Below, piece after piece: positions 8,450 through 17,487 of a stretch of DNA of 64,000 nt. The notes below the pieces were generated by a model, which was not told where the DNA came from, searched no databases, and was given only the letters and a program-made list of their open reading frames with translations. A program made the position numbers and the translations under genes. The DNA lies in NCBI RefSeq assembly GCF_018263905.1, contig NZ_JAAFZU010000001.1, positions 360,228 through 424,227 on the forward strand, written 5' to 3'. This DNA comes from Loktanella sp. SALINAS62. GTDB taxonomy: Bacteria > Pseudomonadota > Alphaproteobacteria > Rhodobacterales > Rhodobacteraceae. Position 1 is the stretch's first letter; every line of letters starts with the position of its first letter.

Positions 8450-11221
8450 ATGACTAGCCTTGGACCGATCGCCTTTACCGCGCCGTGGTTGCTGCTGGGG
8501 CTGATCGCATTGCCGATCCTGTGGATCTGGCTGCGCGCGGTGCCGCCCGCCCCGGTGCGCCGCCGATTTCCGGGGGTGGCGCTGCTGCTGGGGCTGACCG
8601 ACCGGGAAACCCAATCCGACCGCACGCCGTGGTGGCTGCTGTTGTTGCGGCTACTGGCTGTCGCCGCGATCATCATCGGGTTTGCTGGACCTGTGTTGAA
8701 CCCACAGGACCCCCGCGACGGGTCCGGACCGTTGCTGGTGGTGCTGGATGGCACATGGGCCGACGCACGTGACTGGGCGCAACGGATGGAACGCACCCGA
8801 CTTGCGCTGGATGACGCGGCGCGCACCGGTCGGCCAGCGGCGGTCATCACCCTGACCGATCCCCCGGACGCAATGCCCGATTTCCAGCCCGCACAGTCCG
8901 TCGCCCAGACCCTGCCAAACCTGCAACCCGCGCCGTGGTCACCGGACCCAACGGCGATGGCCACCTTGGCCGACACGCTGTCCGGTGCATTCGATACGCT
9001 GTGGCTGTCCGACGGGCTGGCCCGCGACGGGCGCGACACGATGCTGTCCGCGTTCGAGGATCACGGCATCCTGCGCGTCGTCCAGACCCCGCGCAGCACC
9101 GTGGCCCTGCGGCCCGCCGTTTTCGACAGCGGCAATATTGCGCTGTCTGCCGCACGCACACCGATCGGTCTGCCGCTAAGCGTGCCGGTGCAGGCCATCG
9201 GTCTGGACCCTGCGGGCACGGAACGGGTGCTGGCATCCATCGACATCGATTTTGCCGCCGGTGACGGCGTAGGCGAAACACTGCTGTCCTTACCACCGGA
9301 GCTGCGCAACCGCGTCACCCGCTTTGCGCTGGCCGGGGTACGATCCGCAGGTGCCGTGACGCTGACCGATGACGCCCTGCGCCGCCGCGAAGTGGCGTTG
9401 ATCGCCGGTGGCGGTGCCGCCGAAGGGCTGGATCTTTTGTCGCCGCTTTACTACCTGCGCGAAGCGCTTGAACCGACCGCCGATCTGATCGACGGCACGC
9501 TGGAAGACGTCCTGCTGGCCAATCCGGATGTGATCGTGCTGGCCGATGTGGCCAACCTGTCGGGTGCCGAATCCGATGGCCTGATCGCTTGGGTCGAAAA
9601 TGGTGGCCTGCTGCTGCGTTTTGCCGGTCCGCGGCTGGCGGCATCCGACGTGGGCCGCACCACCGAAGACCCGCTGCTGCCCGTGCGCCTGCGTGCCGGT
9701 GGCCGCAGTGTCGGTGGCGCGATGAGCTGGGGCGAACCCAAAAGTCTGGCAGCCTTTCCGGATGATTCACCTTTTCGTGGCCTGTCGGTGCCGGGCGACG
9801 TGACCGTGACAGCGCAGGTCGTGGCCCAGCCCGATCCCACGCTGGCGGACCGCGTGATCGCGGGGCTGGCGGACGGCACGCCATTGGTGACGCGCAAGGC
9901 GCTGGGTCAGGGACAGGTCGTGCTGATGCATGTGACCGCCAACGCTGAATGGTCGTCGCTTCCATTGTCGGGACTGTTTGTGCAGATGCTGGAACGGCTG
10001 GCGGTGTCCACGCGCCCCGCATCCCCCGACCTTGATGACCTTGCAGGTACGGTCTGGTTGCCGCAGGCGCGGTTGAACGCCTTTGGCGCATTGATCGACG
10101 CCACGGCCCAGGCGGGGGTGCCCGGCGAAACACTGGCAGGGGCTGTGCCCGGACCGAACCTGCCGCCGGGGGTTTATGCATTCGAGGATGCCCGTGTGGC
10201 GGTAAACGTGGCGGACGCAGATACGACGCTTGCCACCGCGCAATGGCCCGCGCGCATCCCGGTCGAAGGTTTGGACATCGCACGCGAACGCCCGCTGAAA
10301 GGCTGGCTGCTGGCCGCAGCACTAGTGCTGCTGGCGGTCGATGTGATCGCGTCGCTGGCGGTGGGCGGGCGGTTGCGCGGCCCGCGTGCCGATGTGGCCG
10401 CGGCCCTGCTGGCTGTGCTGCTGATCCCCGCCCTGCCGCAGGGCGCCAGCGCGCAGGCGCCCGACGACAGTTTTGCCATCGACGCCACGCAAGCGGTGTC
10501 GCTGGCCTATGTCCAGACCGGTGACCCGCAGATCGACGAGGTGTCGGAAGCGGGATTGCGCGGCTTGTCCGACGTCCTGTTCCACCGCACCTCTATCGAG
10601 CCATCGGCGCCGATGGCGATTGATCTGGAATCCGACGAACTGGCGTTCTTTCCGTTCATCTACTGGCCGCTGACGGCGAACCAGCCACTGCCGTCACGCG
10701 ACGCCTATGCCAAGCTGAACCGCTATCTGCGGTCGGGCGGGATGATCCTGTTCGACACCCGTGATGCGGATACCGCGCGGTTCGGATCGTCCAGCCCCGA
10801 AGGTCGGCAGTTGCAGGCCATTGCCACGTCGCTGGACATTCCTGCGTTGGAACCGATCCCCGATGACCACGTGCTGACGCGGACATTCTACCTGATACAG
10901 GATTTTCCGGGCCGCACCGCCAGCCGCGACGTCTGGGTCGAAGCTGCCCCCCCCGACGCCGAACAATCCGAAGGGATGCCGTTCCGCAACCTCAACGACG
11001 GTGTGACACCGGTTGTGATCGGCGGCAACGACTGGGCGCGGGCCTGGGCGGTGGACCAATATGGCGACCCGATGTTCCCCGTCGGGCGCGGCAGCGCAGG
11101 CGAAACGCAGCGCGAATACGCTTACCGGTTCGGGGTCAATTTGATCATGCATGTGCTGACGGGCAACTATAAATCAGATCAGGTCCACGTGCCGAACCTA
11201 TTGGAAAGGTTGGGCCAATGA
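8450..11221 (+). CDS. BatA/DUF4159 domain membrane protein
   Basis: A 923-residue protein with a BatA-type N-terminal region: membrane segments at about 8-24 and 62-82, the first containing PWLLLGLIALPILWIWL. A VWA/GATase-like middle follows (VVLDGTWADARDW; GLIAWVENGGLLLRFAGPRL). Near residues 620-665 there are further membrane segments, and from about 680 to the end a periplasmic DUF4159 domain (AYVQTGDPQIDEVSEAGLRG; FIYWPLTANQPLPS). It is the central membrane piece of the MoxR-DUF58 cluster. By analogy with Bat proteins a role in envelope integrity is possible, but no function is established for DUF4159. ATG 8450 has only a weak GGGAC upstream. Confidence 0.88.
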   Translation: MTSLGPIAFTAPWLLLGLIALPILWIWLRAVPPAPVRRRFPGVALLLGLTDRETQSDRTPWWLLLLRLLAVAAIIIGFAGPVLNPQDPRDGSGPLLVVLDGTWADARDWAQRMERTRLALDDAARTGRPAAVITLTDPPDAMPDFQPAQSVAQTLPNLQPAPWSPDPTAMATLADTLSGAFDTLWLSDGLARDGRDTMLSAFEDHGILRVVQTPRSTVALRPAVFDSGNIALSAARTPIGLPLSVPVQAIGLDPAGTERVLASIDIDFAAGDGVGETLLSLPPELRNRVTRFALAGVRSAGAVTLTDDALRRREVALIAGGGAAEGLDLLSPLYYLREALEPTADLIDGTLEDVLLANPDVIVLADVANLSGAESDGLIAWVENGGLLLRFAGPRLAASDVGRTTEDPLLPVRLRAGGRSVGGAMSWGEPKSLAAFPDDSPFRGLSVPGDVTVTAQVVAQPDPTLADRVIAGLADGTPLVTRKALGQGQVVLMHVTANAEWSSLPLSGLFVQMLERLAVSTRPASPDLDDLAGTVWLPQARLNAFGALIDATAQAGVPGETLAGAVPGPNLPPGVYAFEDARVAVNVADADTTLATAQWPARIPVEGLDIARERPLKGWLLAAALVLLAVDVIASLAVGGRLRGPRADVAAALLAVLLIPALPQGASAQAPDDSFAIDATQAVSLAYVQTGDPQIDEVSEAGLRGLSDVLFHRTSIEPSAPMAIDLESDELAFFPFIYWPLTANQPLPSRDAYAKLNRYLRSGGMILFDTRDADTARFGSSSPEGRQLQAIATSLDIPALEPIPDDHVLTRTFYLIQDFPGRTASRDVWVEAAPPDAEQSEGMPFRNLNDGVTPVVIGGNDWARAWAVDQYGDPMFPVGRGSAGETQREYAYRFGVNLIMHVLTGNYKSDQVHVPNLLERLGQ

Positions 11222-11251
11222 TCGGATGGTGCGCGCGTTGTGAGTGCGGGA

Positions 11252-11286
11252 TGCCTCCGGCGGGGATATTTTTGGCAAGAAGAAGC
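11252..11286 (+). repeat. Dispersed intergenic repeat, copy B
   Basis: The core GGATATTTTTGGCAAGAAGA is preceded by a short GCCTCCGGCGGGG remnant of the stem-loop part. It ends 11 bases before the ATG of the next gene. If read through in frame it would encode DIFGKKK, which gives a false N-terminal extension. Confidence 0.75.
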
Positions 11287-11297
11287 AGGGGTTGCTG

Positions 11298-13379
11298 ATG
11301 CAAACGGTGGTTCTGGACCCGCTGCTGCCGCTGGTGGCGATCTATGGCGTGGGCGCGCTGGTGCTGTTGGCCGTGGTGCTGGCGGTCTGGCGGCGGCTGT
11401 CCGGCTGGTGGCTGCGCGGGCTGGCTGGCCTTGCACTGATGGCGGCATTGCTGAACCCGGCATTGAGCCGCGAAGACCGCGAGCCGCTGTCCGATATTGT
11501 CATGCTGGTGGTCGATGAAAGCGCCAGCCAGCAGATCAGCGACCGACCCGACCAGACCGCCGCCGCGATTGCCAATGTCGAGGCAGAGGTCGCGCGGCTG
11601 GACAATACAGAATTGCGCGTGGTGACCGTCAGGGACGGCGCGGGCGATGGCGGGACGCAGGCGATGACGGCACTGGCCGAAGCATTGGCCGAAGAACCGC
11701 AGGGCCGGATCGCTGGTATCCTGATGATCACCGACGGACGTATCCACGATCTGGACCGCGCGCCGCCCCTGCCCGCACCGCTGCACGCGTTGGTGACGGG
11801 ACAGCCCGACGACTGGGACCGCAGGCTGGTGGTGTCCAATGCACCTGCATTCGCCATTCTGGGCGAACCTGTCTTGCTGACCCTGCGGGTCGAGGATCAG
11901 GGGGCGGTGCCCGCCGGGTCAGAGGTCGCATCACTGCAGATCAGCATCGATGGCGGGCCACCGCTGCCGTTCGAGGTGCCGGTGGGGCGCGACATCGAAT
12001 TGCCGGTAGACCTGCCGCACGGCGGGATGAACGTCCTGCAATTCGAGACACCCGAAATCGCGGGGGAATTGACCGCGCGCAACAATGCTGCCGTCGTGCA
12101 GATCAACGGCGTGCGCGACCGCCTGCGGGTACTGCTGGTGTCGGGCGAGCCGCATGCGGGCGAACGCACATGGCGCAACCTGCTCAAGGCGGACGCGGCG
12201 GTGGATCTGGTGCATTTCACCATCCTGCGCCCGCCTGAAAAGCAGGACGGTGTCCCCGTGGACGAGCTGTCGCTGATTGCGTTTCCGACCCGCGAGCTGT
12301 TCATGGAAAAGATTGAGGATTTCGATCTGATCATCTTTGACCGCTACCGCAGGCGGGGTATCCTGCCGTCGCTTTATCTGGAAAACATCGCAAATTACGT
12401 GATGAACGGCGGTGCTGTGCTGGTATCTTCGGGGCCGGAATACGGCAGTGCGGACAGCATCTTTCGTTCGCCGTTGCAGACAATTCTGCCCGGTGCGCCG
12501 TCCGCGCAGGTGTTCGAGGATGGCTATATCCCGCAAGTGACCGATCTGGGCGACCGTCATCCGGTGACGGCGGGATTGGAAGCGATGTCGCCTGCGACTG
12601 ACGATGAGGGTCCGGGATGGGGCCGCTGGTTCCGGCTGGTGGATGTCACCGTGACCGAGAGCGCGAAGGTGTTGATGACCGCGCTGGACGATCGCCCGTT
12701 GCTTATGCTTGATCGTGTGGGCGAAGGCCGCGTTGCACTGATCGCCAGCGACCAGAGCTGGCTGTGGGATCGCGGTTTCGAAGGTGGGGGACCACAGGCG
12801 GAACTGCTGCGCCGTCTGGCACACTGGATGATGGAAGAACCCGAGCTGGAAGAAGAGGCGCTGTGGGTCGAACCGACGGGCCAGACAATGCGGATCATCC
12901 GGCGCACGCTCGATGACTCGCCGGGTGAGGTTGTCGTGACCACACCTGATGGTGACACCGTCACACTGTCGTTGGAAGAGGTCAGCCCCGGTCGGTTCGA
13001 GACGCTATGGGACGCGCCGGAAACGGGTCTGTATCGCCTGACCGACGGCACGCTGGATGCGGTCATCGCGCTTGGACCGGCAGCACCGCGCGAGTTCGAA
13101 CAGACCATCGCAACCGAAGACACGCTGGCGGGGCCGATCGCTACTACGAACGGCGGCAGCGTCCGGGTGTCCGACGGTGCTGTCGATCTGCGCACGGTCC
13201 GTGAAGGCCGTCCAGCCGCGGGGCGCGGGTGGCTGGGGATCACACCGCGCGGGGCGTATCGCACGGCCGACATCACGATCGCGCCAATCCTGCCCGCCTG
13301 GGCGTTTTTGCTGATTGCGGCGCTGCTGGTAATCGGTGCCTGGCTGCTGGAAGGGCGCGGGCGTCGCCGCCAGCCCTGA
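11298..13379 (+). CDS. Glutamine-amidotransferase-like/VWA membrane protein
   Basis: A 693-residue membrane protein: two segments near the N-terminus (about 8-28 and 35-52) and one at the C-terminus (about 666-686, PAWAFLLIAALLVIGAWLL). Between them is a degenerate VWA fold (DIVMLVVDESASQQISDRPD) and, from about residue 275, a class-I glutamine-amidotransferase-like fold (LRVLLVSGEPHAGERTWRNL; NYVMNGGAVLVSSGPEYG) without an obvious catalytic Cys. It completes the MoxR-DUF58-DUF4159 set and is probably co-transcribed. ATG 11298 is preferred over an ATG at 11244, because the intervening codons are simply the dispersed repeat. Confidence 0.85.
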   Translation: MQTVVLDPLLPLVAIYGVGALVLLAVVLAVWRRLSGWWLRGLAGLALMAALLNPALSREDREPLSDIVMLVVDESASQQISDRPDQTAAAIANVEAEVARLDNTELRVVTVRDGAGDGGTQAMTALAEALAEEPQGRIAGILMITDGRIHDLDRAPPLPAPLHALVTGQPDDWDRRLVVSNAPAFAILGEPVLLTLRVEDQGAVPAGSEVASLQISIDGGPPLPFEVPVGRDIELPVDLPHGGMNVLQFETPEIAGELTARNNAAVVQINGVRDRLRVLLVSGEPHAGERTWRNLLKADAAVDLVHFTILRPPEKQDGVPVDELSLIAFPTRELFMEKIEDFDLIIFDRYRRRGILPSLYLENIANYVMNGGAVLVSSGPEYGSADSIFRSPLQTILPGAPSAQVFEDGYIPQVTDLGDRHPVTAGLEAMSPATDDEGPGWGRWFRLVDVTVTESAKVLMTALDDRPLLMLDRVGEGRVALIASDQSWLWDRGFEGGGPQAELLRRLAHWMMEEPELEEEALWVEPTGQTMRIIRRTLDDSPGEVVVTTPDGDTVTLSLEEVSPGRFETLWDAPETGLYRLTDGTLDAVIALGPAAPREFEQTIATEDTLAGPIATTNGGSVRVSDGAVDLRTVREGRPAAGRGWLGITPRGAYRTADITIAPILPAWAFLLIAALLVIGAWLLEGRGRRRQP

Positions 13380-13461
13380 CCAAAGTGCCGCGGCTGCCCG
13401 CGGTGGCATCGCTTGTCACACCGGCGTCGGCACCGTAGGCTTTGGCGCAGGAGGAACGCAG

Positions 13462-14895
13462 ATGCATATGCCAGCCCCGGACGCGCGGATCATGGACCTG
13501 AAATCGCAGCTTGCGGCGCGGTTGCGTCAGGTCATGGCCGCCGATGCCGTCATCGATGCCGAAGCCGAAACCCGCGCCTATGAATGCGACGGATTGAGCG
13601 CCTATAAATGCCCGCCGCTGCTGGCGGTCCTGCCGTCCTCGACCCGCGAAGTGGCTGACGTGCTACGGATCTGCCATGACATGGGTGTGCCCGTGGTGCC
13701 GCGGGGGGCCGGGACGTCGCTTGCAGGGGGGGCGATGCCGACGGCGGATTGTGTGATACTGGGTGTGGCACGGCTGAACGCGGTACTGGAAATCGACACA
13801 GCCGACCGTCTGATCCGGGTGCAGACAGGACGGACGAACCTGAGCGTCACAGGCGCTGTGGAAGCGGACGGTTTTTTCTATGCGCCCGATCCGTCAAGCC
13901 AGCTGGCCTGCGCGATCGCGGGCAATATCGCGATGAATTCCGGCGGGGCGCATTGCCTGAAATACGGCGTGACCACCAACAATCTGCTGGGCGTCACGAT
14001 GGTGCTGATGGACGGCACCGTGGTGGAACTGGGCGGTGGGCATCTGGATGCCGCCGGGCTAGACCTGCTGGGTGTGGTCTGCGGGTCAGAGGGTCAGTTG
14101 GGGGTCGTCACGGAAGCCACATTGCGGATTCTGGCCAAACCAGAAGGCGCACGCCCTGTGCTGATCGGGTTTGACAGCAACGCCGTGGCGGGCGCCTGCG
14201 TCAGCGATATCATCAAGGCGGGTGTCTTGCCGGTCGCCATCGAATTCATGGATCGTCCCTGCATCGAGGCCTGCGAAGCATTCGCCAAAGCGGGCTATCC
14301 CGACTGCGAAGCGCTGCTGATCGTGGAAGTTGAAGGGTCCGACGCCGAAATCGATCACCAGTTGGGGCTGATCAGCCAGATTGCGCGGAGGCACAATCCG
14401 GTGGAAATCCGAGAAGCGCAGGATGCCGATCAGGCCGCGCGGATCTGGCTGGGGCGCAAATCGGCGTTCGGCGCGATGGGTCAGATCAACGATTACATGT
14501 GTCTGGACGGGACGATCCCGGTGTCGGAACTGCCCCGCGTGCTGGACCACATCCGCGCATTGTCGCAGGAATACGGGCTGGACGTGGCCAATGTGTTTCA
14601 TGCAGGCGACGGGAACATGCACCCGCTGATCCTGTACAACGCCAATATGCCCGGCCAGCTGGAAACCTGCGAGGCGATGGGCGCCGCGATCCTGAAACTA
14701 TGTGTCGAAGTCGGCGGTTGCCTGACCGGGGAGCATGGTGTCGGTATCGAGAAACGCGATTTGATGCACGTGCAGTTCGACCCCGTCGATCTGACGGCAC
14801 AGATGGCGGTCAAGGATGTGTTCGATCCAAGGTGGCTCTTGAACCCCGCAAAGGTGTTTCCATTGGATGCATCGGCGCAACACCGGGCGGCCTGA
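13462..14895 (+). CDS. glcD: Glycolate oxidase FAD subunit GlcD
   Basis: A 477-residue FAD-linked oxidase. It contains the FAD-binding (PCMH) signature VPRGAGTSLAGGAMPTADCV, the block CAIAGNIAMNSGGAHCLKYG and the C-terminal GDGNMHPLILYN and GCLTGEHGVGIEKRDLM of the GlcD/D-lactate dehydrogenase family. With GlcE and GlcF it oxidises glycolate to glyoxylate at the inner membrane. ATG 13462 is preceded by GGAGGA. The TGA stop lies in the loop of the first stem-loop of repeat copy C, which fills the gap to glcE. Confidence 0.95.
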   Translation: MHMPAPDARIMDLKSQLAARLRQVMAADAVIDAEAETRAYECDGLSAYKCPPLLAVLPSSTREVADVLRICHDMGVPVVPRGAGTSLAGGAMPTADCVILGVARLNAVLEIDTADRLIRVQTGRTNLSVTGAVEADGFFYAPDPSSQLACAIAGNIAMNSGGAHCLKYGVTTNNLLGVTMVLMDGTVVELGGGHLDAAGLDLLGVVCGSEGQLGVVTEATLRILAKPEGARPVLIGFDSNAVAGACVSDIIKAGVLPVAIEFMDRPCIEACEAFAKAGYPDCEALLIVEVEGSDAEIDHQLGLISQIARRHNPVEIREAQDADQAARIWLGRKSAFGAMGQINDYMCLDGTIPVSELPRVLDHIRALSQEYGLDVANVFHAGDGNMHPLILYNANMPGQLETCEAMGAAILKLCVEVGGCLTGEHGVGIEKRDLMHVQFDPVDLTAQMAVKDVFDPRWLLNPAKVFPLDASAQHRAA

Positions 14896-14950
14896 GGCCG
14901 CCTTGGAGGCGCTGCCTCCAAACCTCCGGGATATTTTTGGCAAGAAGAAG
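14886..14950 (+). repeat. Dispersed intergenic repeat, copy C (most complete)
   Basis: There are two perfect stem-loops: GGCGGCC/GGCCGCC (14886-14892, 14896-14902; the loop TGA is the glcD stop) and TTGGAGGC/GCCTCCAA (14903-14910, 14914-14921). The core ATATTTTTGGCAAGAAGAAG follows at 14931-14950. The glcE ATG follows with no gap, so the core's AAGAAG stretch occupies the ribosome-binding position. Confidence 0.8.
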
Positions 14951-16039
14951 ATGATGACCCCGCAAACCGAAGACGATGTGGCGCAGATGGTACGCGACGC
15001 ACAAGGACCGTTACGGGTGCGTGGCGGTGATACGCGCGGCGTGATGTCCGAGGGGGACACGCTGAGCACGGCCGGTCTGTCGGGAATGACGCTATACGAA
15101 CCCGGCGCGTTAACCCTGGTCGTGCGGGCCGGGACGCCGATGACGGATGTGGAGGCCGCACTGGCAGCTGAAAACCAGCGTCTGGCGTTCGAGCCGCTGG
15201 ATCACCGGGTCTTGTTGGGCACGACGGGCACGCCCACGATCGGGGGGGCCGTGGCAGTCAATGCAGCCGGACCGCGCCGGATTCAAGTCGGCGCCTGCCG
15301 CGATCACCTGCTGGGCGTGCGGTTTGTGGATGGTGGCGGGCAGATCATCAAGAACGGGGGCCGCGTGATGAAGAACGTGACCGGCTATGATCTGGTAAAG
15401 CTGCTGGCGGGCAGTCACGGCACGCTTGGCGTGCTGACCGAGGTATCGTTGAAGGTGCTGCCGCAGCCGGAACGCACCGCCACCCTGACCGCCCATGTGG
15501 CCGACGCAGGTGCTGCCGTCGCGCTGATGTCGCAGGCACTGGGATCGGCTTTTGACGTGACGGGGGCTGCGGCACTGCAAGAGGACGGCGGTTTCCGCGT
15601 TTTTGTCCGGCTGGAAGGATTTGACGCCAGCGTCAGGTATCGTGCGGGCCGACTGCGTGATGCGTTGCGGCTGGACGATGGCGATGACCCGTGGGCAGAG
15701 CTGCGCGATGTGGCCGTGTTGCGCCACCATGCAGGCGTTGTGCGCGTATCGGTCAGGCCATCGCAGGCGCCGCAGGTGCTGGCGCGGCTGGATGATGATG
15801 TCGCGGTGCAAATGGACTGGGGCGGCGGACTGATCTGGCTGGGGGGCGACGACGCTACGGCACTGCTGCGTGCGGCACAGGCTGTTTGCGCCGATCTGGG
15901 CGGGCATGCGACCGGGATCAAGGGCGATTTCGCCAGCCCGCGTTTCCAGCCGGAACCGGCAGCGGTGGCTGCGATCAGCGCAGGCCTGCGTGCGAAATTC
16001 GACCCCCGCGGTATCCTGAACCCCGGAGTGATGGGCTGA
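14951..16039 (+). CDS. glcE: Glycolate oxidase subunit GlcE
   Basis: A 362-residue second FAD-binding subunit of glycolate oxidase. It is shorter than GlcD and has the family opening RVRGGDTRGVMSEGDTLSTA, the block LLGTTGTPTIGGAVAVNAAG and VMKNVTGYDLVKLLAGSHGT. The C-terminus GDFASPRFQPEP to FDPRGILNPGVM is typical. Two adjacent ATG codons (14951, 14954) are possible, both directly after the repeat core. It overlaps glcF by one base (TGATG), so expression is coupled. Confidence 0.93.
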   Translation: MMTPQTEDDVAQMVRDAQGPLRVRGGDTRGVMSEGDTLSTAGLSGMTLYEPGALTLVVRAGTPMTDVEAALAAENQRLAFEPLDHRVLLGTTGTPTIGGAVAVNAAGPRRIQVGACRDHLLGVRFVDGGGQIIKNGGRVMKNVTGYDLVKLLAGSHGTLGVLTEVSLKVLPQPERTATLTAHVADAGAAVALMSQALGSAFDVTGAAALQEDGGFRVFVRLEGFDASVRYRAGRLRDALRLDDGDDPWAELRDVAVLRHHAGVVRVSVRPSQAPQVLARLDDDVAVQMDWGGGLIWLGGDDATALLRAAQAVCADLGGHATGIKGDFASPRFQPEPAAVAAISAGLRAKFDPRGILNPGVMG

Positions 16040-17424
16040 TGCAAACCACATTTACCCCGGCCCAACTGGACGATCCGGCGACTGCACGGTCGAACCAGAT
16101 CCTGCGGGCCTGCGTGCATTGCGGGTTCTGCACCGCCACCTGCCCAACCTATCAGGTGCTTGGCGACGAATTGGATAGCCCGCGCGGGCGCATCTACCTG
16201 ATCAAGGACATGCTGGAAAACGACCGCGATCCGGACCCCACGACGGTCAAGCATATCGACCGCTGCCTGTCCTGTCTGGCCTGCATGACGACTTGTCCGT
16301 CCGGTGTGCATTACATGCACCTTGTGGATCACGCGCGCGCCTATATCGAGGCGCGTTATACCCGCCCATGGCCCGAACGGGCGCTGCGCTGGGTATTGGC
16401 GCAGGTGCTGCCCTATCCGCGGCGGTTCCGGCTGGCATTGGCAGGGGCAAAACTGGCGCGCCCGCTGGCGCGGTTCATGCCCGACCCGCGCCTGCGTGCG
16501 ATGTTGCACATGGCGCCAAAAGTGATCCCGCCGGTATCGCGTAACGATGATCCGCAAACATTTGCCGTGCCGGACGCCAAAATGCGGGTGGCCCTGATGA
16601 CGGGATGCGCCCAGCGCGCGTTGAACACCGATATCAACGATGCCACGATACGACTGTTGACCCGGCTGGGAGCAGAGGTCGTGATTGCAGACGGTCAGGG
16701 CTGCTGCGGCGCGCTGACCCATCACATGGGCAAGGAAGACGCATCGCACGCCAGCGCCGCCGCCAATATCCGCGCGTGGATGCAGGCGGGGGATCTGGAC
16801 GCGATCGTCATCAACACGTCCGGCTGCGGCACGACGGTCAAGGATTATGGCCATATGTTCCGCAACGATCCGCTGGCTGCCGACGCCGCACGCGTGTCTG
16901 CGCTGGCGCGCGATATCAGCGAGATGCTGCTGGATCTGATGCCCGCCGATTGCCCGCAACTGGATCTGAACGTCGCCAAAGGCGGCATTGCGGGAACCGA
17001 TGCCCAACGTTTGCCGTCACAGGCGGCGGGCGCAGGTGAGGGCTTGCGCGTCGCCTATCATGCGGCCTGTTCGTTGCAGCATGGCCAGCAGGTGAAAGCC
17101 GCGCCAAAGATGCTGTTGCAGCGGGCGGGGTTCACCGTGCTGGAACCGGCCGACAGTCACCTGTGCTGCGGATCGGCGGGCACCTATAACCTGATGCAGC
17201 CCGTCATTGCGGGCCAGCTCAAGGACCGCAAGGTTGCGACACTGGCCGCACTGACGCCTGACATCGTGGCGGCAGGCAATATCGGTTGCATGATGCAGAT
17301 CGGGGATGCGGCGGGCGCGCCCATCGTCCATACGGTGGAATTGCTGGACTGGGCGACCGGGGGGCCACAGCCGCCTGCGTTATCCCGCGCATCGGCGCAT
17401 CGGGCCGTTCCACGGTTGCGCTGA
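16039..17424 (+). CDS. glcF: Glycolate oxidase iron-sulfur subunit GlcF
   Basis: A 461-residue iron-sulfur protein that passes electrons from GlcD/E to the respiratory chain. Two 4Fe-4S motifs are present near the N-terminus, CVHCGFCTATCPTY and CLSCLACMTTCPSGV. Two CCG domains follow (GQGCCGALTHHMG and HLCCGSAGTYNLMQP). The length and motif order are those of GlcF. It is the last gene of the glcDEF operon. A regulator (GlcC) and malate synthase are not adjacent. Confidence 0.95.
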   Translation: MQTTFTPAQLDDPATARSNQILRACVHCGFCTATCPTYQVLGDELDSPRGRIYLIKDMLENDRDPDPTTVKHIDRCLSCLACMTTCPSGVHYMHLVDHARAYIEARYTRPWPERALRWVLAQVLPYPRRFRLALAGAKLARPLARFMPDPRLRAMLHMAPKVIPPVSRNDDPQTFAVPDAKMRVALMTGCAQRALNTDINDATIRLLTRLGAEVVIADGQGCCGALTHHMGKEDASHASAAANIRAWMQAGDLDAIVINTSGCGTTVKDYGHMFRNDPLAADAARVSALARDISEMLLDLMPADCPQLDLNVAKGGIAGTDAQRLPSQAAGAGEGLRVAYHAACSLQHGQQVKAAPKMLLQRAGFTVLEPADSHLCCGSAGTYNLMQPVIAGQLKDRKVATLAALTPDIVAAGNIGCMMQIGDAAGAPIVHTVELLDWATGGPQPPALSRASAHRAVPRLR

Positions 17425-17487
17425 TCGGTCATAGTGTTGCCATCTGCGTCTGCCACAGCATGGCCTTGACCAAAGGAACACCTGACC

